Assembly: GCA_030411725.1 (NCBI GenBank)
Contig: MU839851.1
Coordinates: forward strand, 186,001-250,000
DNA from: Echria macrotheca
Taxonomy: Eukaryota > Ascomycota > Sordariomycetes > Sordariales > Schizotheciaceae
DNA length: 64,000 bases
Reading direction: 5' to 3'
Position numbers and translations under genes: made by a program. Shown one piece after another: positions 1 to 11,966 of the stretch. Position 1 is the first letter of the stretch, and each line of letters opens with the position of its first letter. A model generated the notes under the pieces. The model had not been told where the DNA came from. It made no database searches and was given only the letters and a program-made list of their open reading frames with translations.

Positions 1-3000
1 CGGCGTGGACCAGTTCGACAAGTTGCCCCGCGAAAAGAGAGATGATGCCGCCGTCCCTCAAGCTGCTATTGATAGCACCAACAACAACACAGCGGCTTCG
101 CTGAGACGGCGAGCTGGTGGGTGGGATGGATGGCATATGATCCTTATCCCCAAGGACCCCTTCGATGTCGGCCCGCTGGAACAGCTGCTGACCACATACG
201 AGTACAAGGATCAGTTCGGCAGGGACCGCAAGGTGAAAGATATATACACCAAGATTTGGGCGGAACACCACCACGGCTTCACCGGGGCCTGGTTTATTGG
301 GGAAGTGATTCCGTGCCTTTACAACGAGCTACAGAAAGCCCAATACAAGGACAAATGGCGCGACCTAATCCAAGTGCAGCCGGATGACAACTCGACGCCC
401 CCTGGCACACCGCCAAGCACTCCAGGAGGTTCAAACCTACCGCCGCGATCTGCGACCAAGGCGAATTCGGTACAGCCCGACGAGCAGTATGACATAGAAC
501 TCCGTAACACCACGGCAGTGACACACCAGCTTATGAAACGAGTGATGCTGGCTTCTCGGTCTTGGGAAATGTCATCAGTTTCCGTGCCTAATGGGCACCC
601 CTGGGAAGGCAGCGCTCTCTATTTCGACCGAACCCAGGCGAACCCATATAAGCAGTACTACCACAGCAGCGCCGGCGCGGGGCAGACGGTATATGTGCTC
701 GAAGCCGCCGGCGCCCCCTGGCGAAGCCACAAAGAGTTTGCCCACAATAAGCCCACGCCATTGGCCATGGCGGTCTACGGAGGTCGTGCCAACGACAAGC
801 AGCCCGAGAGGGATCACGCCAGCCAAGTGGCCGTCAGGGTCACCGGTATGCAGCTCGGTACAGCCAAGATGGCGGAATTGATCAGCATAACCGAAGCCTT
901 TGAAAATGAAGAAGAGTACGATATAAGGATACTGACGTTTCTGCGTCAGCTCGAAACCTTTGTGAATGTTCTCGAGGACGTGGCCAAGAAGAAGACAGGG
1001 AAGTCCTCAGTCATCAACATTTCTTCAGGAACAAAACCCATCAACGGCGGCCCATACGAATACACAATGGATGCCCTGCAAGTCATGATGAGTCCGTTTT
1101 ACCCCCCCCGGAAGGCTTCCTCTTTTTAATAGGTTCCGTGCTAACGGTATTATTTTCAGCCAATGTCCTTTGCGAGCTGGATGGCCTGGGTGTGGTCGTT
1201 GTCAACTCGGCGGGCAACGAGGGGAAGAACGTCAACCCCAATGAAAAATGGCCAAAATGGCTCGCCGACCCAAGCATTATCAGGGACAAAAAGAGAGCCT
1301 TGAGTTGGGTCCACGACTACCAAAGTAGGATTATCCCTATTCTCTCTCCCATTATTCTTCCTCTTCTCTGGGCGCCTGTTTCGATGCCAAGTATCAAGTA
1401 CCGATTCGAGAGCAATGGCTTACTTGTCCGAACCGCACAGTGCTTCGCCGCCTGAGCAAGAACATGCTTATGGTCGGCTCGGTTGGAAAGGGTGGCGAGG
1501 ATCTCGACTACAGCCAGGATAACTTTGACTGGATTAGGATCTGGGCACCTGGATATGGGTGGGGAATCAGCAAGTCCAAGGACGACATTAGCGACGTCTA
1601 CGAAGACGAGTTCACAGGCCAGCCCGAACTTGACAAGAACGGCAACACTATGCCAAACTCAGGCACCTCGTTCGCAGCACCGGCGGTGGCCGGTCTCGTC
1701 GCCTACTTTCGAGGTGTCGCCGCAGCGGACCCGGGATCGCTATTGGCGAAGAAACTGCAAAACCCTGACGACGTTGTGAGTCTCTCTATATTATCGGCTA
1801 CATCCCACCTAGGTACCCATCTATGAGAAGCTGACAAAGACAAGAACTGGCTAGTGGATAAGCTGCAGCGCCGGCTGATGGACCCGCCCATGCCCAACGG
1901 CGTCAGCCGGAACCGCATGATCTGGAACGGCCAGGTTCCACCTGATGTGAATACCGGGAAACCGGACCTATCATGCCTCCATCGCGGCGATGTGGCGGCT
2001 ATGAGCGATCGCCAGAAGGAATTCTGTCCCGAGGTAGAGGACGAAGAGTTCTGGATAAAGTGGAAATGGTGGTCGAAGAAGAAGCCCAATGGACCGAACG
2101 GTGGAAATACGTCAGGCGGAGGGAGTGGCGGAAACAATCCGGATGGGACCCGGTCCGGATCGGGCATCTCATTCCAGCCTGGTCAGCCCGGTCCCCAATG
2201 TGCGTCCCGCACCAGCTCCGGTCCCGCGATCCGGACACGCGGAGCTCTCATCGGCCCGTTTTCCATGAGCGGGACAGGCCAATGCGGCGTCTCTTGCGAG
2301 TCAGACTGGTACTGCGACTGGTGGAAGAATGGCCTGCCCCCGTGGTTCTACGACCCGCTTGACCCGGTACGTGACTCCCCCCATTTATCCTGAACCCATG
2401 ACTGACTAAACCCCTCTCAGAACTCCCCATACTTCCACCGACCGCCAACCCCCGACCCTCCTAAGCCATCCCCCACTACCACAGCATCTCCCACCACCAC
2501 AGTCCAGCCCCCGTCATCTAGTAAGCCAACGACAACCCAAGCACCGTCCCCAACCCCTACCAAGGAGCCTGCCAACTACGACACTTGTGCTGCCGGCCTG
2601 ATGGGTCGCGTGTCCGAGTCCTCGGGTGGGCCGCCGAGTCTGGGCGAGTTCCAGTTCCTCGTCACGGGCAACCCCGACCGCAAAGTCTGGCGCCTCCACT
2701 GCGCCGGACCCAAGCACATGCCGGGCTACAAATGTGATAACGGCTATGGCCTCGACTGGGTGCGTCAACGGGACGATAACCCCGATTGGCTGGACGGTAC
2801 CGCGCACGTTCAAGGGGGTCCCGACATCAAGTTCCGGATGAACCGGATTGACAACTTCCTGCCGGAGAATAACAAGCCGCTGGATTGGTTTGATTTGTTT
2901 TCTGCCCTGTTTGGCATCGAACTGGGGAAGTCTGGTATTGACATTACGCTGCCTGGAAAGAGGGGGTTCAATGTCACCGAAGACCATGAGGAGGATGGGA

Positions 3001-3131
3001 TTATTGAGCGGCGGCGACCGCAGGTGTCGACGGGAATTGTCTGGGCAGGGACGAACTGCCCAGACTTTTCCTTCAATGCCGGGCATCTTTGGGATGACCC
3101 CTGGGTTAAGAAGGGGGGGTTTAACCGTTAA
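1..3131 (+). CDS. Subtilisin-like (S8 family) protein, 5' end missing
   Basis: The frame is open from the window edge, so the true start lies upstream. Proposed exons are 2-1091, 1160-1324, 1441-1775, 1845-2366 and 2421-3131 (940 codons in phase). Subtilase landmarks are visible: DHASQVA at the catalytic His, VINISSG, VVVNSAGNEG with the oxyanion-hole Asn, and GTSFAAPAVAGL with the catalytic Ser. The segment that aligns with the catalytic Asp motif reads VYVLEAAGAP, so Asp appears replaced by Glu. After the catalytic domain come a Gly/Asn-rich stretch, a Pro/Thr/Ser-rich linker (about 2440-2575) and a C-terminal Cys-containing domain (2580-3128). That linker suggests an extracellular modular protein, but the signal-peptide region is outside the window. 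No annotated gene lies within 1.1 kb downstream. The family call is firm; protease activity is uncertain because of the Asp position. Confidence 0.8.
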
Positions 3132-4323
3132 TTAGGGAAAGCAGAGTGGTTTCCTTGTTGAGTTTTTATGTCCGGGTTATTGGTGTAAAACGTCAGAAAT
3201 GGTCCCCCTCAGTATCTACGTATTTAGAATCTCAAAATTAGATAGTTACTATATAGCGCAGACGGTAGAAGCGCTGGAGTGAGGGACTTGGTTCCTCACG
3301 CAAGCAATGAAGTTCACTGTGTACTTGAGCTTTGGTTAGAGCAACCTGTGAGACTACATTTAACTGTCTGATCGCCTGCGGTACTCTTACCTCCATCCTT
3401 CTCTCAGTTCAGGCGTACGACCTGGGATGGCTCGCGTCCACATCCCTCTCGGCAAGACCATCCTGCTCGCCGGCTACGCGGCCGTCCTGACGGGAACGCG
3501 GCCGTCCTGACGGGAACGCGGCCGTCCTGACGGGGTTGGCTCTCCATCGCGTGCCCGTCTTCGACTTCGTCGTGGTGGCCATAGTGGTGGCGTCCTCTGG
3601 TTGGCCATCGCAGCGGCGTGAACGGCCTTCACTCGGACCGACAACAACAAGTTGCCTTGGCAAGCGGCGGCGGCGGCGGCAGCGGCACAGAAGGACACTC
3701 CCGCCCACAGCAGTGAGGCATACCAGTTGCTAAAAGGGGTGGAGGGGGAGGGGGAGGCGTAGCTCAGTAAGGTATCTTTATTGGGACGGGATTTGTAAAT
3801 ACATGGTCTAGACAGAAAGGCTAGGTTAAGTACAAGAACAAAAAAGAATGAATGATAGAAGGTAACCGCCGAAATTGCATGGTTTGATGGCTTGCTGCAA
3901 GTCGGTTCTGTGTCATCCGACGGCTTGAGGCGCGGGGGTAACCGTGGGTGCATATGCCAAGGTACCGGGTAAAGAGGTATGCTTGCATTGTTGCATCAAG
4001 GCAGACGAGGTGAGCCGAGCTGCGGCACAGCAAAGGCGTGTTTGCCCAGAGAAATACCCGCTCCAGACAGACAGACCTTTTGCTGTTCCCGGCCACCTGC
4101 GCCCATCTATCCAGTCAATCCAGGCCTTCTACTAGTCCATCCTACCCGACAAGACAAGAGACACTACAAGTGCTCGGGTTACTCAGCTAAGGTGCCTGCC
4201 TGTCTATCTCGGAACCCACCTCACATCCTTTTTTTACCCTCAATGAAGAAAGAGGAAATCAATTGATCCCATTTTAGTTTTGGTTTGGTTTGGTTTGGCT
4301 TTGGATATCTGACCTCAGCTGTC
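3132..4323. other. Intergenic stretch, no convincing gene
   Basis: About 1.2 kb between the subtilisin-like gene and the ABC transporter. Short frames exist on both strands but none has a recognisable domain or consistent splice sites. It holds the 20-bp tandem repeat at 3478-3535 and the upstream region of the transporter. The part from about 3410 to 3730 is GC-rich and could be decayed coding sequence, but I cannot assign it. Confidence 0.5.
3478..3535. repeat. 20-bp tandem repeat, about 3 units
   Basis: The unit GCGGCCGTCCTGACGGGAAC occurs at 3478-3497 and 3498-3517, followed by a third unit cut slightly short (3518-3535). The unit length is not a multiple of three, and the repeat lies in a region without a gene. 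Confidence 0.9.
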
Positions 4324-7300
4324 ATGTGGTTGTGGTCTCGTCTTCCCCCCCTATGTCTCCTACCCCGGGATGGTCTGCCTGCCCGGGGACGTCTGTCTGA
4401 CGATGACCGCGTCGAAGCGCTGCTGCAGGGGCTGCTCAACTTTGGCCCGGCAGCGTTTTTGCTCCTTGCCGCACCGGTCAGGATTGCCCAGCTGCGTCGA
4501 GCCAAGCTCGTCGTCGTTCCCAATCGCCGGGGATTCGTCAAATCAGTCTGTTTCTTTCTTATCTTACATACCTAACCTGACCTACCTTCCTATTGGGTCC
4601 CTATTACTACGAATAGGCCCCACGCCACTGACATGCATTTTATGAGCCTAGGTCGCCGCACTCGTCCTGTTCGGGACCCAGGCTGCCGGTCTTGCAGCCG
4701 CAGTCCAGACGCGTAGAGGGGCAGATACCGTGGCTGCCCAAGTTCTGTCCGTCGCCGCCGCCGCCGCCGTGTGCGTGCTCTCGCCGCTCGAGCACGGCCG
4801 CAATGCGGCCCCCTCGGCCCTGCTGACAGGGTACCTGGCACTGGCCCTCCTAAGCGATGCCGTGCGGGCCGGTCTGCTCCTCGTTGCCTGGAACCTGTGC
4901 TGGCCCGGATCACGGTGGAGCTCATGGGCCGTAGTCGTGGCGCCGGCTGCCCGGCTCGGCCTCTTCTTGCTCGAAGCCCGGACTAAGCGGTCCATCCTCC
5001 GCGAGCCGTGGGCGAGAACCCTCCCACCTGAAGACACGGCGGGCTACTTTGGTGTTGCCTTCTTCTGGTGGGTCAATGCCGTGCTCAGGAAAGGCTATGC
5101 CACAGTATTTTCCCTCGCAGACATGCCTCCGCTCGGCCCCTCGATGGATGTCGTCTTGGTCCGCGAAGCCATGCTCAAGGAGTGGGATAGGCGGGGTAAC
5201 TTACCTTTTTTTTCCTTCTCCTCTCGTACTCCGTATAATTGGCTAATATCAGGAATTTGATGCGACAGAAAGACCAGAGGGCAGGTATGCTCTGCTGAAA
5301 GCGCAGCTGCGGTGTCTCTGGCGGGCACACGCCTCCGTCGTTCCACCCCGCTTGGTATTCGTCGTCCTGAGCTGCAGCCAGCCGGCGCTCGTCAGCCGGG
5401 CCATCACTTTTGTGGGCGCCGATCTACCGCCGCTGGAGAACCGGGCCGAGGCATTTCGGTTGCTGGTCATGGCCCTGGTCATCTACGCTGGCATGGCGGT
5501 ATGTATTTTCCATACCTTGCCCCTACCCAGACACCGATATATCCTAACCTATCTTTCATGGTTGGTGTAGTTAGCCAATGGTATGTACCAGCGGCGTCTC
5601 GTGCGGCTCAACTGCCTTGGCCGCATGGGGCTGGTTGGGCTTCTCCACCGCCGGTGTCTGACGATGCGAGACTCGGACGCCGACGGATCCGGAGCCGTGA
5701 CGCTCGCCAACAGTGATGCTGAGGACGTGGCCAACTCGGGCGAGCTGGTCCACGATCTGTGGTCCAAGACGCTGGAGCTGGCAGTAGGAATGTATCTCCT
5801 CGCCCGCGAGGTCGGATGGGTGTGCGTGCTGCCGCTGCTCGTCGTCATCGCCGTCTCCCGCGCCGTCGAGAAAATCACAGACAACGTAGCAGAGCGTCAG
5901 ATGGATTTCTCCCAGGCCACCCAGGAGCGTGTGTCGTTGACCAGAGCTGTGCTCGACGCCGTCAAGACCGTCAGGATGATGGGCGCCGTCGACCGTATCC
6001 ATGCCAAGATCCGTGATGCTAGGGATAGAGAGATGGGAGCCTACGTCCGCTTCTACCGTCTGATGGTGGCCTTTTTTGTGAGCTGTAAGTTTCTCCCCTT
6101 CTCTCTCCCTTTTAGGTATCTTTCCTCCTAATACGTTGTAGCCGTTGTCCTACACCTTTTCAGCCCTGCCTTCACCCTCATTGTGTACGCAGTACAGGCG
6201 CAGATACGTGGCAAGCAGGCTCTCGACGTCGAGACCGTCTTCACCGCCTTGACCATCATCGACATTGTGTGTACGCCGGCCAACACGCTGCTGGGCGTGA
6301 TTCCCGAAGCCGCCTCCCTGCTGGCCGCCCTTGACCGCCTCCAGAAATACCTGCTCCTCCCGGACCGGGAGGATAAGCGCCTCGCTTTAGATTCTGGCGA
6401 CGCCAGCAGCGATATTGCCGTGAGAATCGATGGCGCCACTGTCCGTCCGGCCCCAACGGCCGACCCCGTCCTCAAAAACATCACGGCGTCCCTACCCAGG
6501 GGCCGGCTCGTCGTAGTCTCGGGCGCCGTCGGCACGGGAAAGACTACCCTCGCCCGCGCTCTGTTGGGTGACGTCCCCCCCGATGAGGGCGAGATCCGGT
6601 CTTCTTTCACCGAAGAAGGGAGAGGAGTGGCATATTGCGCTCAGACTGCGTGGTTGCCCAATGGCACCATCAGAGATGCCATCTGCGGTCCGTTGCTGGA
6701 CGAGGACGGGAATGGCGGGGTGGATGAGGTGTGGTATCGACGGGTGCTGCACGCGTGCGATCTCGAGCAGGACCTCGACCAGATGCCCCTTCGAGACGCA
6801 ACAGTGGTGGGAAGTCGCGGCACTGCCCTGTCAGGGGGCCAAAAGCAGCGAGTGGTGAGTTTTTTTTTTTTTTTTTCTTTCCTAAGCGGTTGCTAATATG
6901 AAGCAAAGGCACTCGCTCGTGCCGTCTACGCCCGCCCCGGCCTGGCCATCCTCGACGACGTGCTTTCCGCGCTAGATGCGACAACGGAACAACACGTTTT
7001 CGATAACCTCCTCGGACTAAAGGGTCTGTTTCGAGAGCTAGGCACAACGGTTCTGCTCATCACGCATGCGAGTACGTACCCCTTTTCTTTTCGTGACAAA
7101 TACTTGACCCATGCAAGGCATGTGGCTAACGCCTAGTGCAGTCCAACACCTCCCCCTAGCCGACCACATCATCGTTCTCGACGAACATGGCAGCGTCGCC
7201 GAGCAGGGGAGCTGGGAGGATCTGCGTGCTCGGGCGGGATACATCAGCAACGTCGTCCTCAAGGAGCCCCCATCCGGCGAACGCAGCAAGAAATTACAGA

Positions 7301-9294
7301 ACGGAACCGACGCAGCCGACCAAGATGGAGACGAAGATGCCAAAGACGAGGAAAGTCCCTCCTCCCCGGAAACAGAGAGGATGCTGGACATGGCTCGCAA
7401 GACAGGCGACATCACGCTGTACAGCTACTACTTCCGCGCCGTCGGGCCCGGGCAGCTTTTCCTCCTCACTTTCTCGCTCCTGGTGTACTCTGCGCTGGCC
7501 GGGCTGATCCCCGTGTGGCTGCGGCGTCTGGCCGAGAGCGGGGGCGAGCGCATGTGGTTTTACACGGGTGTCTACTTCGCCCTCACGACAGCCACCTTTT
7601 TGTCGGTCGCCATCGCCGTCGCCACCATCTTCCTGATCATCGCACCCAGCGCCGGCACCGTCCTGCACACGCAGCTCCTCGACGCCGTGCTCCGCTTAGC
7701 TCCGCAGACATACTTCTCCACCACGCCGACCGCGGCGACGCTCAGCCGCTTCGGCCCCGACATGGGCATGCTGGACCGCTCGCTGCCGTTTGCGCTCTTC
7801 CAGGCCCTGCAGGCCCTATTCCGCGTGCTCACCCAAGCCGTACTCCTCGTTGCCGTGCAGCCTCTTCTCGCCGCGGCACTCCCCGTCGCCGCCGCCTTCG
7901 TTTTCGTCATCCAGAAACTGTACCTCGCCACATCGCGACAGCTCCGTCTCCTCGACCTCGAAACCCGCTCTCTCGTCAGCGCCAGCTTCCTCGAGACAGC
8001 CGACGGGGCCGCGACGGTGCGGGCGTTTGGGCCGCGGTGGGCCGCCGCATCTGCGAAACAGAACGCCGGGGCCGTCGACTCGGCGCTGCGGCCCGAGTAT
8101 CTCCTCGCGGGGATCCAGCAGTGGCTCGACGTGGTTCTGGATCTCATGGTCCCCGGCTTGGCCGTCGCCGTCATCGGCCTCGCTGCCGCTGTCAAGGAAT
8201 CCACCCAGCCGGGCCAGCTCGCCATCGCCCTCAGTGTCGTTCTCAATGCGAATACTTACCTTCTCCGCCTCGTCTCCGCCTGGACCCGTCTCGAGACTGC
8301 GTTGGGTGCAATCTCGCGCCTGCGTGCGTTTCGTCTTTCTGTCGCTCAGAACTGGGAAGAGGGGGAAGAGGGGGGAGGAGAGACGACGTATATACCGCCC
8401 GAGGGGTGGCCTATCCACGGGGACGTGGTATTCTCGCGATTCAGCGCCGCCTACGTCCCCGAAACGCTTGCCCTCAACGACATCAGCGTGGCCATCCCCG
8501 CGGGCGCAAGGGTCGGTATCGTGGGCCGCACGGGAAGCGGAAAGACTTCCCTGGTGCTGAGCCTGCTGCGGCTGATCGAGCCAGCCATCCCCCCTGTTCC
8601 AGGAGCTCAGGAAGAGGGAGCGGTGAGCATCGATGGAGTTGATATCTGTCGAATCCCCCGCGAAACGCTCCGCGCTCGCCTCATTGTCGTCCCGCAGGAC
8701 CCGATGGTGCTGGCCACAGACACGGTGCGAGAGAGCCTGGCTGTTGTTCTGCCTCTACCCGTCTCCCGGGAGGATAACAAAATTGTTGGAGATGCGGATG
8801 TGAAAAGAGATAAGGACATGGTTGAAGCCTTGCAGCGGGTTGGGCTATGGAGCATCATGCAGGCGCGGGCCTCATCCCTCCCTCGAGAGGAAGAGGGAGG
8901 GGAGGAAGAAAACGGCAAAAAGGATGTGTTAGATATCACCATGGGAACGCTCGCTCTATCACACGGCCAGCAGCAGCTTTTCGCGCTGGCGCGGGCCGTG
9001 CTGATGCGCAGGGTAGGCGGGCGGGGACGGCTTGTTCTCCTAGACGAGGCGACGAGCAGCGTCGACGCCGCCACTGACAAGGTCATGCAGAGCGTGGTGC
9101 GGGAGGAATTTGCCGGGTATACGGTCCTCACCATCGCCCATAGGCTGGATACCGTAATGGGGAGCGATTTAGTCCTGGTCATGGATGGGGGGAGGTTAGT
9201 CGAGGTCGGCAAGCCGGGGGACCTTGCGGGTAAAGAGGGGGGGCGGTTTAGAGAGCTTCTGAGAGGAGGGGTGTGGGAGGATGGGAAGCGATAA
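4324..9294 (+). CDS. ABC transporter, ABCC/MRP type (full length)
   Basis: Proposed exons: 4324-4545, 4652-5195, 5269-5498, 5571-6084, 6142-6854, 6909-7071 and 7142-9294, giving 1512 residues, a normal length for ABCC exporters. The ATG at 4324 opens the frame that carries the LNFGPAAFLLLAAP helix of the extra N-terminal membrane domain. NBD1 has Walker A GAVGTGKTT (about residue 630), signature LSGGQKQRV and Walker B LAILDDVLSALD with Asp instead of the usual Glu, as is typical for ABCC NBD1. NBD2 has GRTGSGKTS (about 1256), signature LSHGQQQ, Walker B LVLLDEATSS and AHRLD. Two hydrophobic transmembrane domains precede the NBDs. The family exports conjugates and xenobiotics across plasma or vacuolar membranes; the substrate here is unknown. 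NBD2 has acidic insertions (around 8755-8930), so its ATP site may be atypical. Confidence 0.92.
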
Positions 9295-9539
9295 ATCTCT
9301 AAATCAATTCATGTCCAACGCGCCGGCCAGGGCGCCGAGTTGAGAACTGTTTTGTTGCTGTGTTATGATGAGGTGGTACAGTGTCGAAAGTGGTTGGCCA
9401 CTGAAATCATGCAGGGCGAACGACCCCACTCTCTCAAACTGTCAAAAAATCTTGGCCCTCTTGCTTGCCTCAGGTCCCTTGTTTTGCACCCACACACAAT
9501 TTCCAGCTTGTCTCCACTGCCTGGACCCTCGTCGCGACA

Positions 9540-11018
9540 ATGGACACTCTATTCGGCGCCCCAGAAGTCCTCGTTCTCATTTTCATCAAGTGCAGCCGCT
9601 TTCGCGACGTCCTCGCCCTCTCGGCAACATGCAAGCATCTCGACGCCGTTTGGCGCTCAAACTCGACCAGCATCATCTGGCCGATCGCCCAAGTCGACTT
9701 CCGCGGTTTCAACCAGGCCCTCGTAGCGGTATGCTCATACGGGGAGACGAAGGCCAACGTGCATTCACGGGCGCTGATCAGGTGATAGGCCAGAGCGACA
9801 AAGCTGGTTCGCGAAGCATTCGACGCTGACGTGCTCCCTCCCACCCCCCTCCCGCTCGCCAAATTGAGCGGACACATCCAAAAACCCAACTTGCAAGACC
9901 TCAAGGATGTTCTAAGCCTCCAACATCTCGTACTCTGCGTCGAGCAGATGTACACACGCTGGGAACTCCGCCGCGTGCTTGACGGTCCAGGCGAGGATGC
10001 TGACATTCCGGAGGATGAGCGGACTAGGATGCGCGACCGATTCCACCAGGCCATGTATAGGGTGCTGACATGCGGCGCTGCTCTGGCCCGAGTATACCTC
10101 GAACCGTTCTTCCTCGCTGCAGCAGAAGGACCGCCGGGGTTTCTGCGGCGCATGAACGACCTGTCTTGGGACAGGTGCGGCTTACCTGGCCACTTCACCG
10201 ACGACGATGTCGACTACCTGCGCCGCTTTCCCGCGTACGATATTGAGGCGGCCGACCAGCGCACTTGGGAGCCGGTCTTCGGGCACCTGGCAAATTGGCT
10301 CATGGCCGACATCGAGACAACCCCGACGGCACCGGTACCTCCACCGGGGTGGCGGTGGCTCCGTGGCGGCGCCTCCGCTCCCAGCTTTCCGCTCGACAAG
10401 CTCGAGATCCTGCAGGATATTACCAGCATAGTTGCAGCTCACGAGATCACCCTCGACAGGTACTTCCAACGGTACCTTTACAGCCCTGGTGATGAGGACC
10501 TGTGCGAGGAGGACCGCATCCCGCCCCCGTTCCCCGGCGCAGTTCGCAAGATCCCCGCCGTCATGTTCGGTATCTTCCGGCCGGAGGAGATATCCGTGCC
10601 CGACAGGGTGGCCGATGCATCGCGGTGCTATCTCGTCACGCGGCCCTTGCCTCCGAAGAAGAAGGACAAGAAGGACGTCCCCCAGAGCTGCGACATCCTG
10701 GACAGCTCCGGTGGGACAGAAGCAGCAGCAGCAGCCCCTTCGCCGTGGGCTGCGGATGTTACCAAGGTCCTCGACCTCTTGGACCAGCGGCCCAGGCGGG
10801 GAGGCCCAGCCTGGCAGTGGCCGTTGCCGCCCCCGGCCCTGCGCTTCTTCCAGTTTCTCCTCCGCAAGAACTTCAACCTGGTCTTCAACGAACGCCTCTT
10901 CGATCGCGACATCAACCAGCTCGATTTCTACTTCAACGGTTTCTTAAACAGTGAAAACCTGTTCCACGACTGCGCCATATCGGACTCCATTTTTAGTTTC
11001 GTGCTAATACCCCCCTGA
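9540..11018 (+). CDS. F-box-like protein
   Basis: Exons 9540-9728 and 9789-11018 give 472 residues; the 60-nt intron has GTATGC, a GCTGAT branch point and a GATAG acceptor. The N-terminus (MDTLFGAPEVLVLIFI, then FRDVLALSATCKHLDAVWR) resembles an F-box: Pro and Leu-rich first helix, then the Ser-Cys-Lys turn and Trp-Arg. The rest has no domain I recognise; it is rich in Trp and acidic residues and includes a poly-Ala stretch near 10720. F-box proteins commonly recruit substrates to SCF ubiquitin ligases, but many fungal members are uncharacterised. The gene begins about 245 bp after the ABC transporter on the same strand; nothing suggests a functional link. Confidence 0.7.
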
Positions 11019-11966
11019 TCTTGATTATTGTGGTGGAAGCACTTATGCATGAGTGATGTCTGACATTGGACTATTTCAAATGGTCAATACCAACTTATCC
11101 CATTATCATAGGACCTTGATAGACCATCGCTGCCACGCGCCGGCATCGGGACTTTGTATTTGTCGACCCACGGGAATACGGGATTGGTTTGATGAGAGCC
11201 ACCTGAACGTGACAATAGCGGCGGGCAACGCAAGTAGGTATCTATAACGACTTTAAATGGTTATTTCGGAAGCGGGGAGGAGCAAGGTTGTTCAAGATTT
11301 CGTTCCCGACTGCGGCGAGGCACGGGATTCTGGATGCAACGTTTAATGTTGATTACGAATTTGTCGTAACTTGTCGGCCCGTTAGACACGGTTGCCACTC
11401 TTTTTAGTTGTCAGAATTGACTCCTACCGCGCGTGTAAACCGCATCGCTAACCCACTTCCTGGACCGGATTTGGTTGGGGGCGGGACCGGGACCCAAATG
11501 TGGACTGGAACTGAAGACGGGATCGGAGCCGAGCTTTCAAACCGGAACTCAAGCTTGGACCGGGACCCGAACCGGACGCCTGAACCGAAGCCACGAGCAA
11601 AGTCAAACCCGGACCGCACACTGAGCCGACTCCAGGACCGAAACCGGGTTTAGGCTTGAGTTCAATTCCGGACCCGACCGAGTTTAGCATTGTGGTCATA
11701 TTGGAGTGTAACTCGATTTTGTGTGTTATTATCCACTCAGCTCGGTCACCATCCTTTCGTCGCTCTCTTCCTCGTTGCCGCGCTCTTCCTCGTTGCCGCG
11801 CTCTCCATCCAAGCCGAAGCATCGTCCATCCCTTCCAACGCTACGAACCCATATTTCCATCACAGCAGCTCAACTCAGCCCCTACCTTCGCACTCCAAAT
11901 ACACAAGGACAGGTCTGTTACGCCCTCCCATACGGAGCAATCGGCACCATCTTGTACTGTATCCTC
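11019..11966. other. Intergenic stretch with degenerate simple repeats
   Basis: No gene is recognised. From about 11450 to 11690 the sequence is a loose, degenerate array of short GACCGG/CGGACC/GGACCC-like words. At 11765-11800 an 18-bp unit (CTCTTCCTCGTTGCCGCG) is directly duplicated. The F-box-like gene ends at the left side and the minus-strand HET gene ends at the right side, so this is a region between two 3' ends. Confidence 0.6.
11450..11690. repeat. Degenerate GGACC/CCGG-word minisatellite-like tract
   Basis: Words such as GGACCGG, CGGGACC, AACCGGA and CCGGACC recur every 6-15 bases for about 240 bp without a constant period. All forward frames through it encode low-complexity peptides, so it does not look coding. 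Confidence 0.5.

Noticed and set aside
3409..3733. Possible decayed membrane-protein exon
   Set aside because: Hydrophobic peptides can be read in one frame, but no motif or intact splice structure supports a gene.
11053..11247. 64-residue plus-strand frame after the F-box-like gene
   Set aside because: No motif and no conserved features; chance frame.
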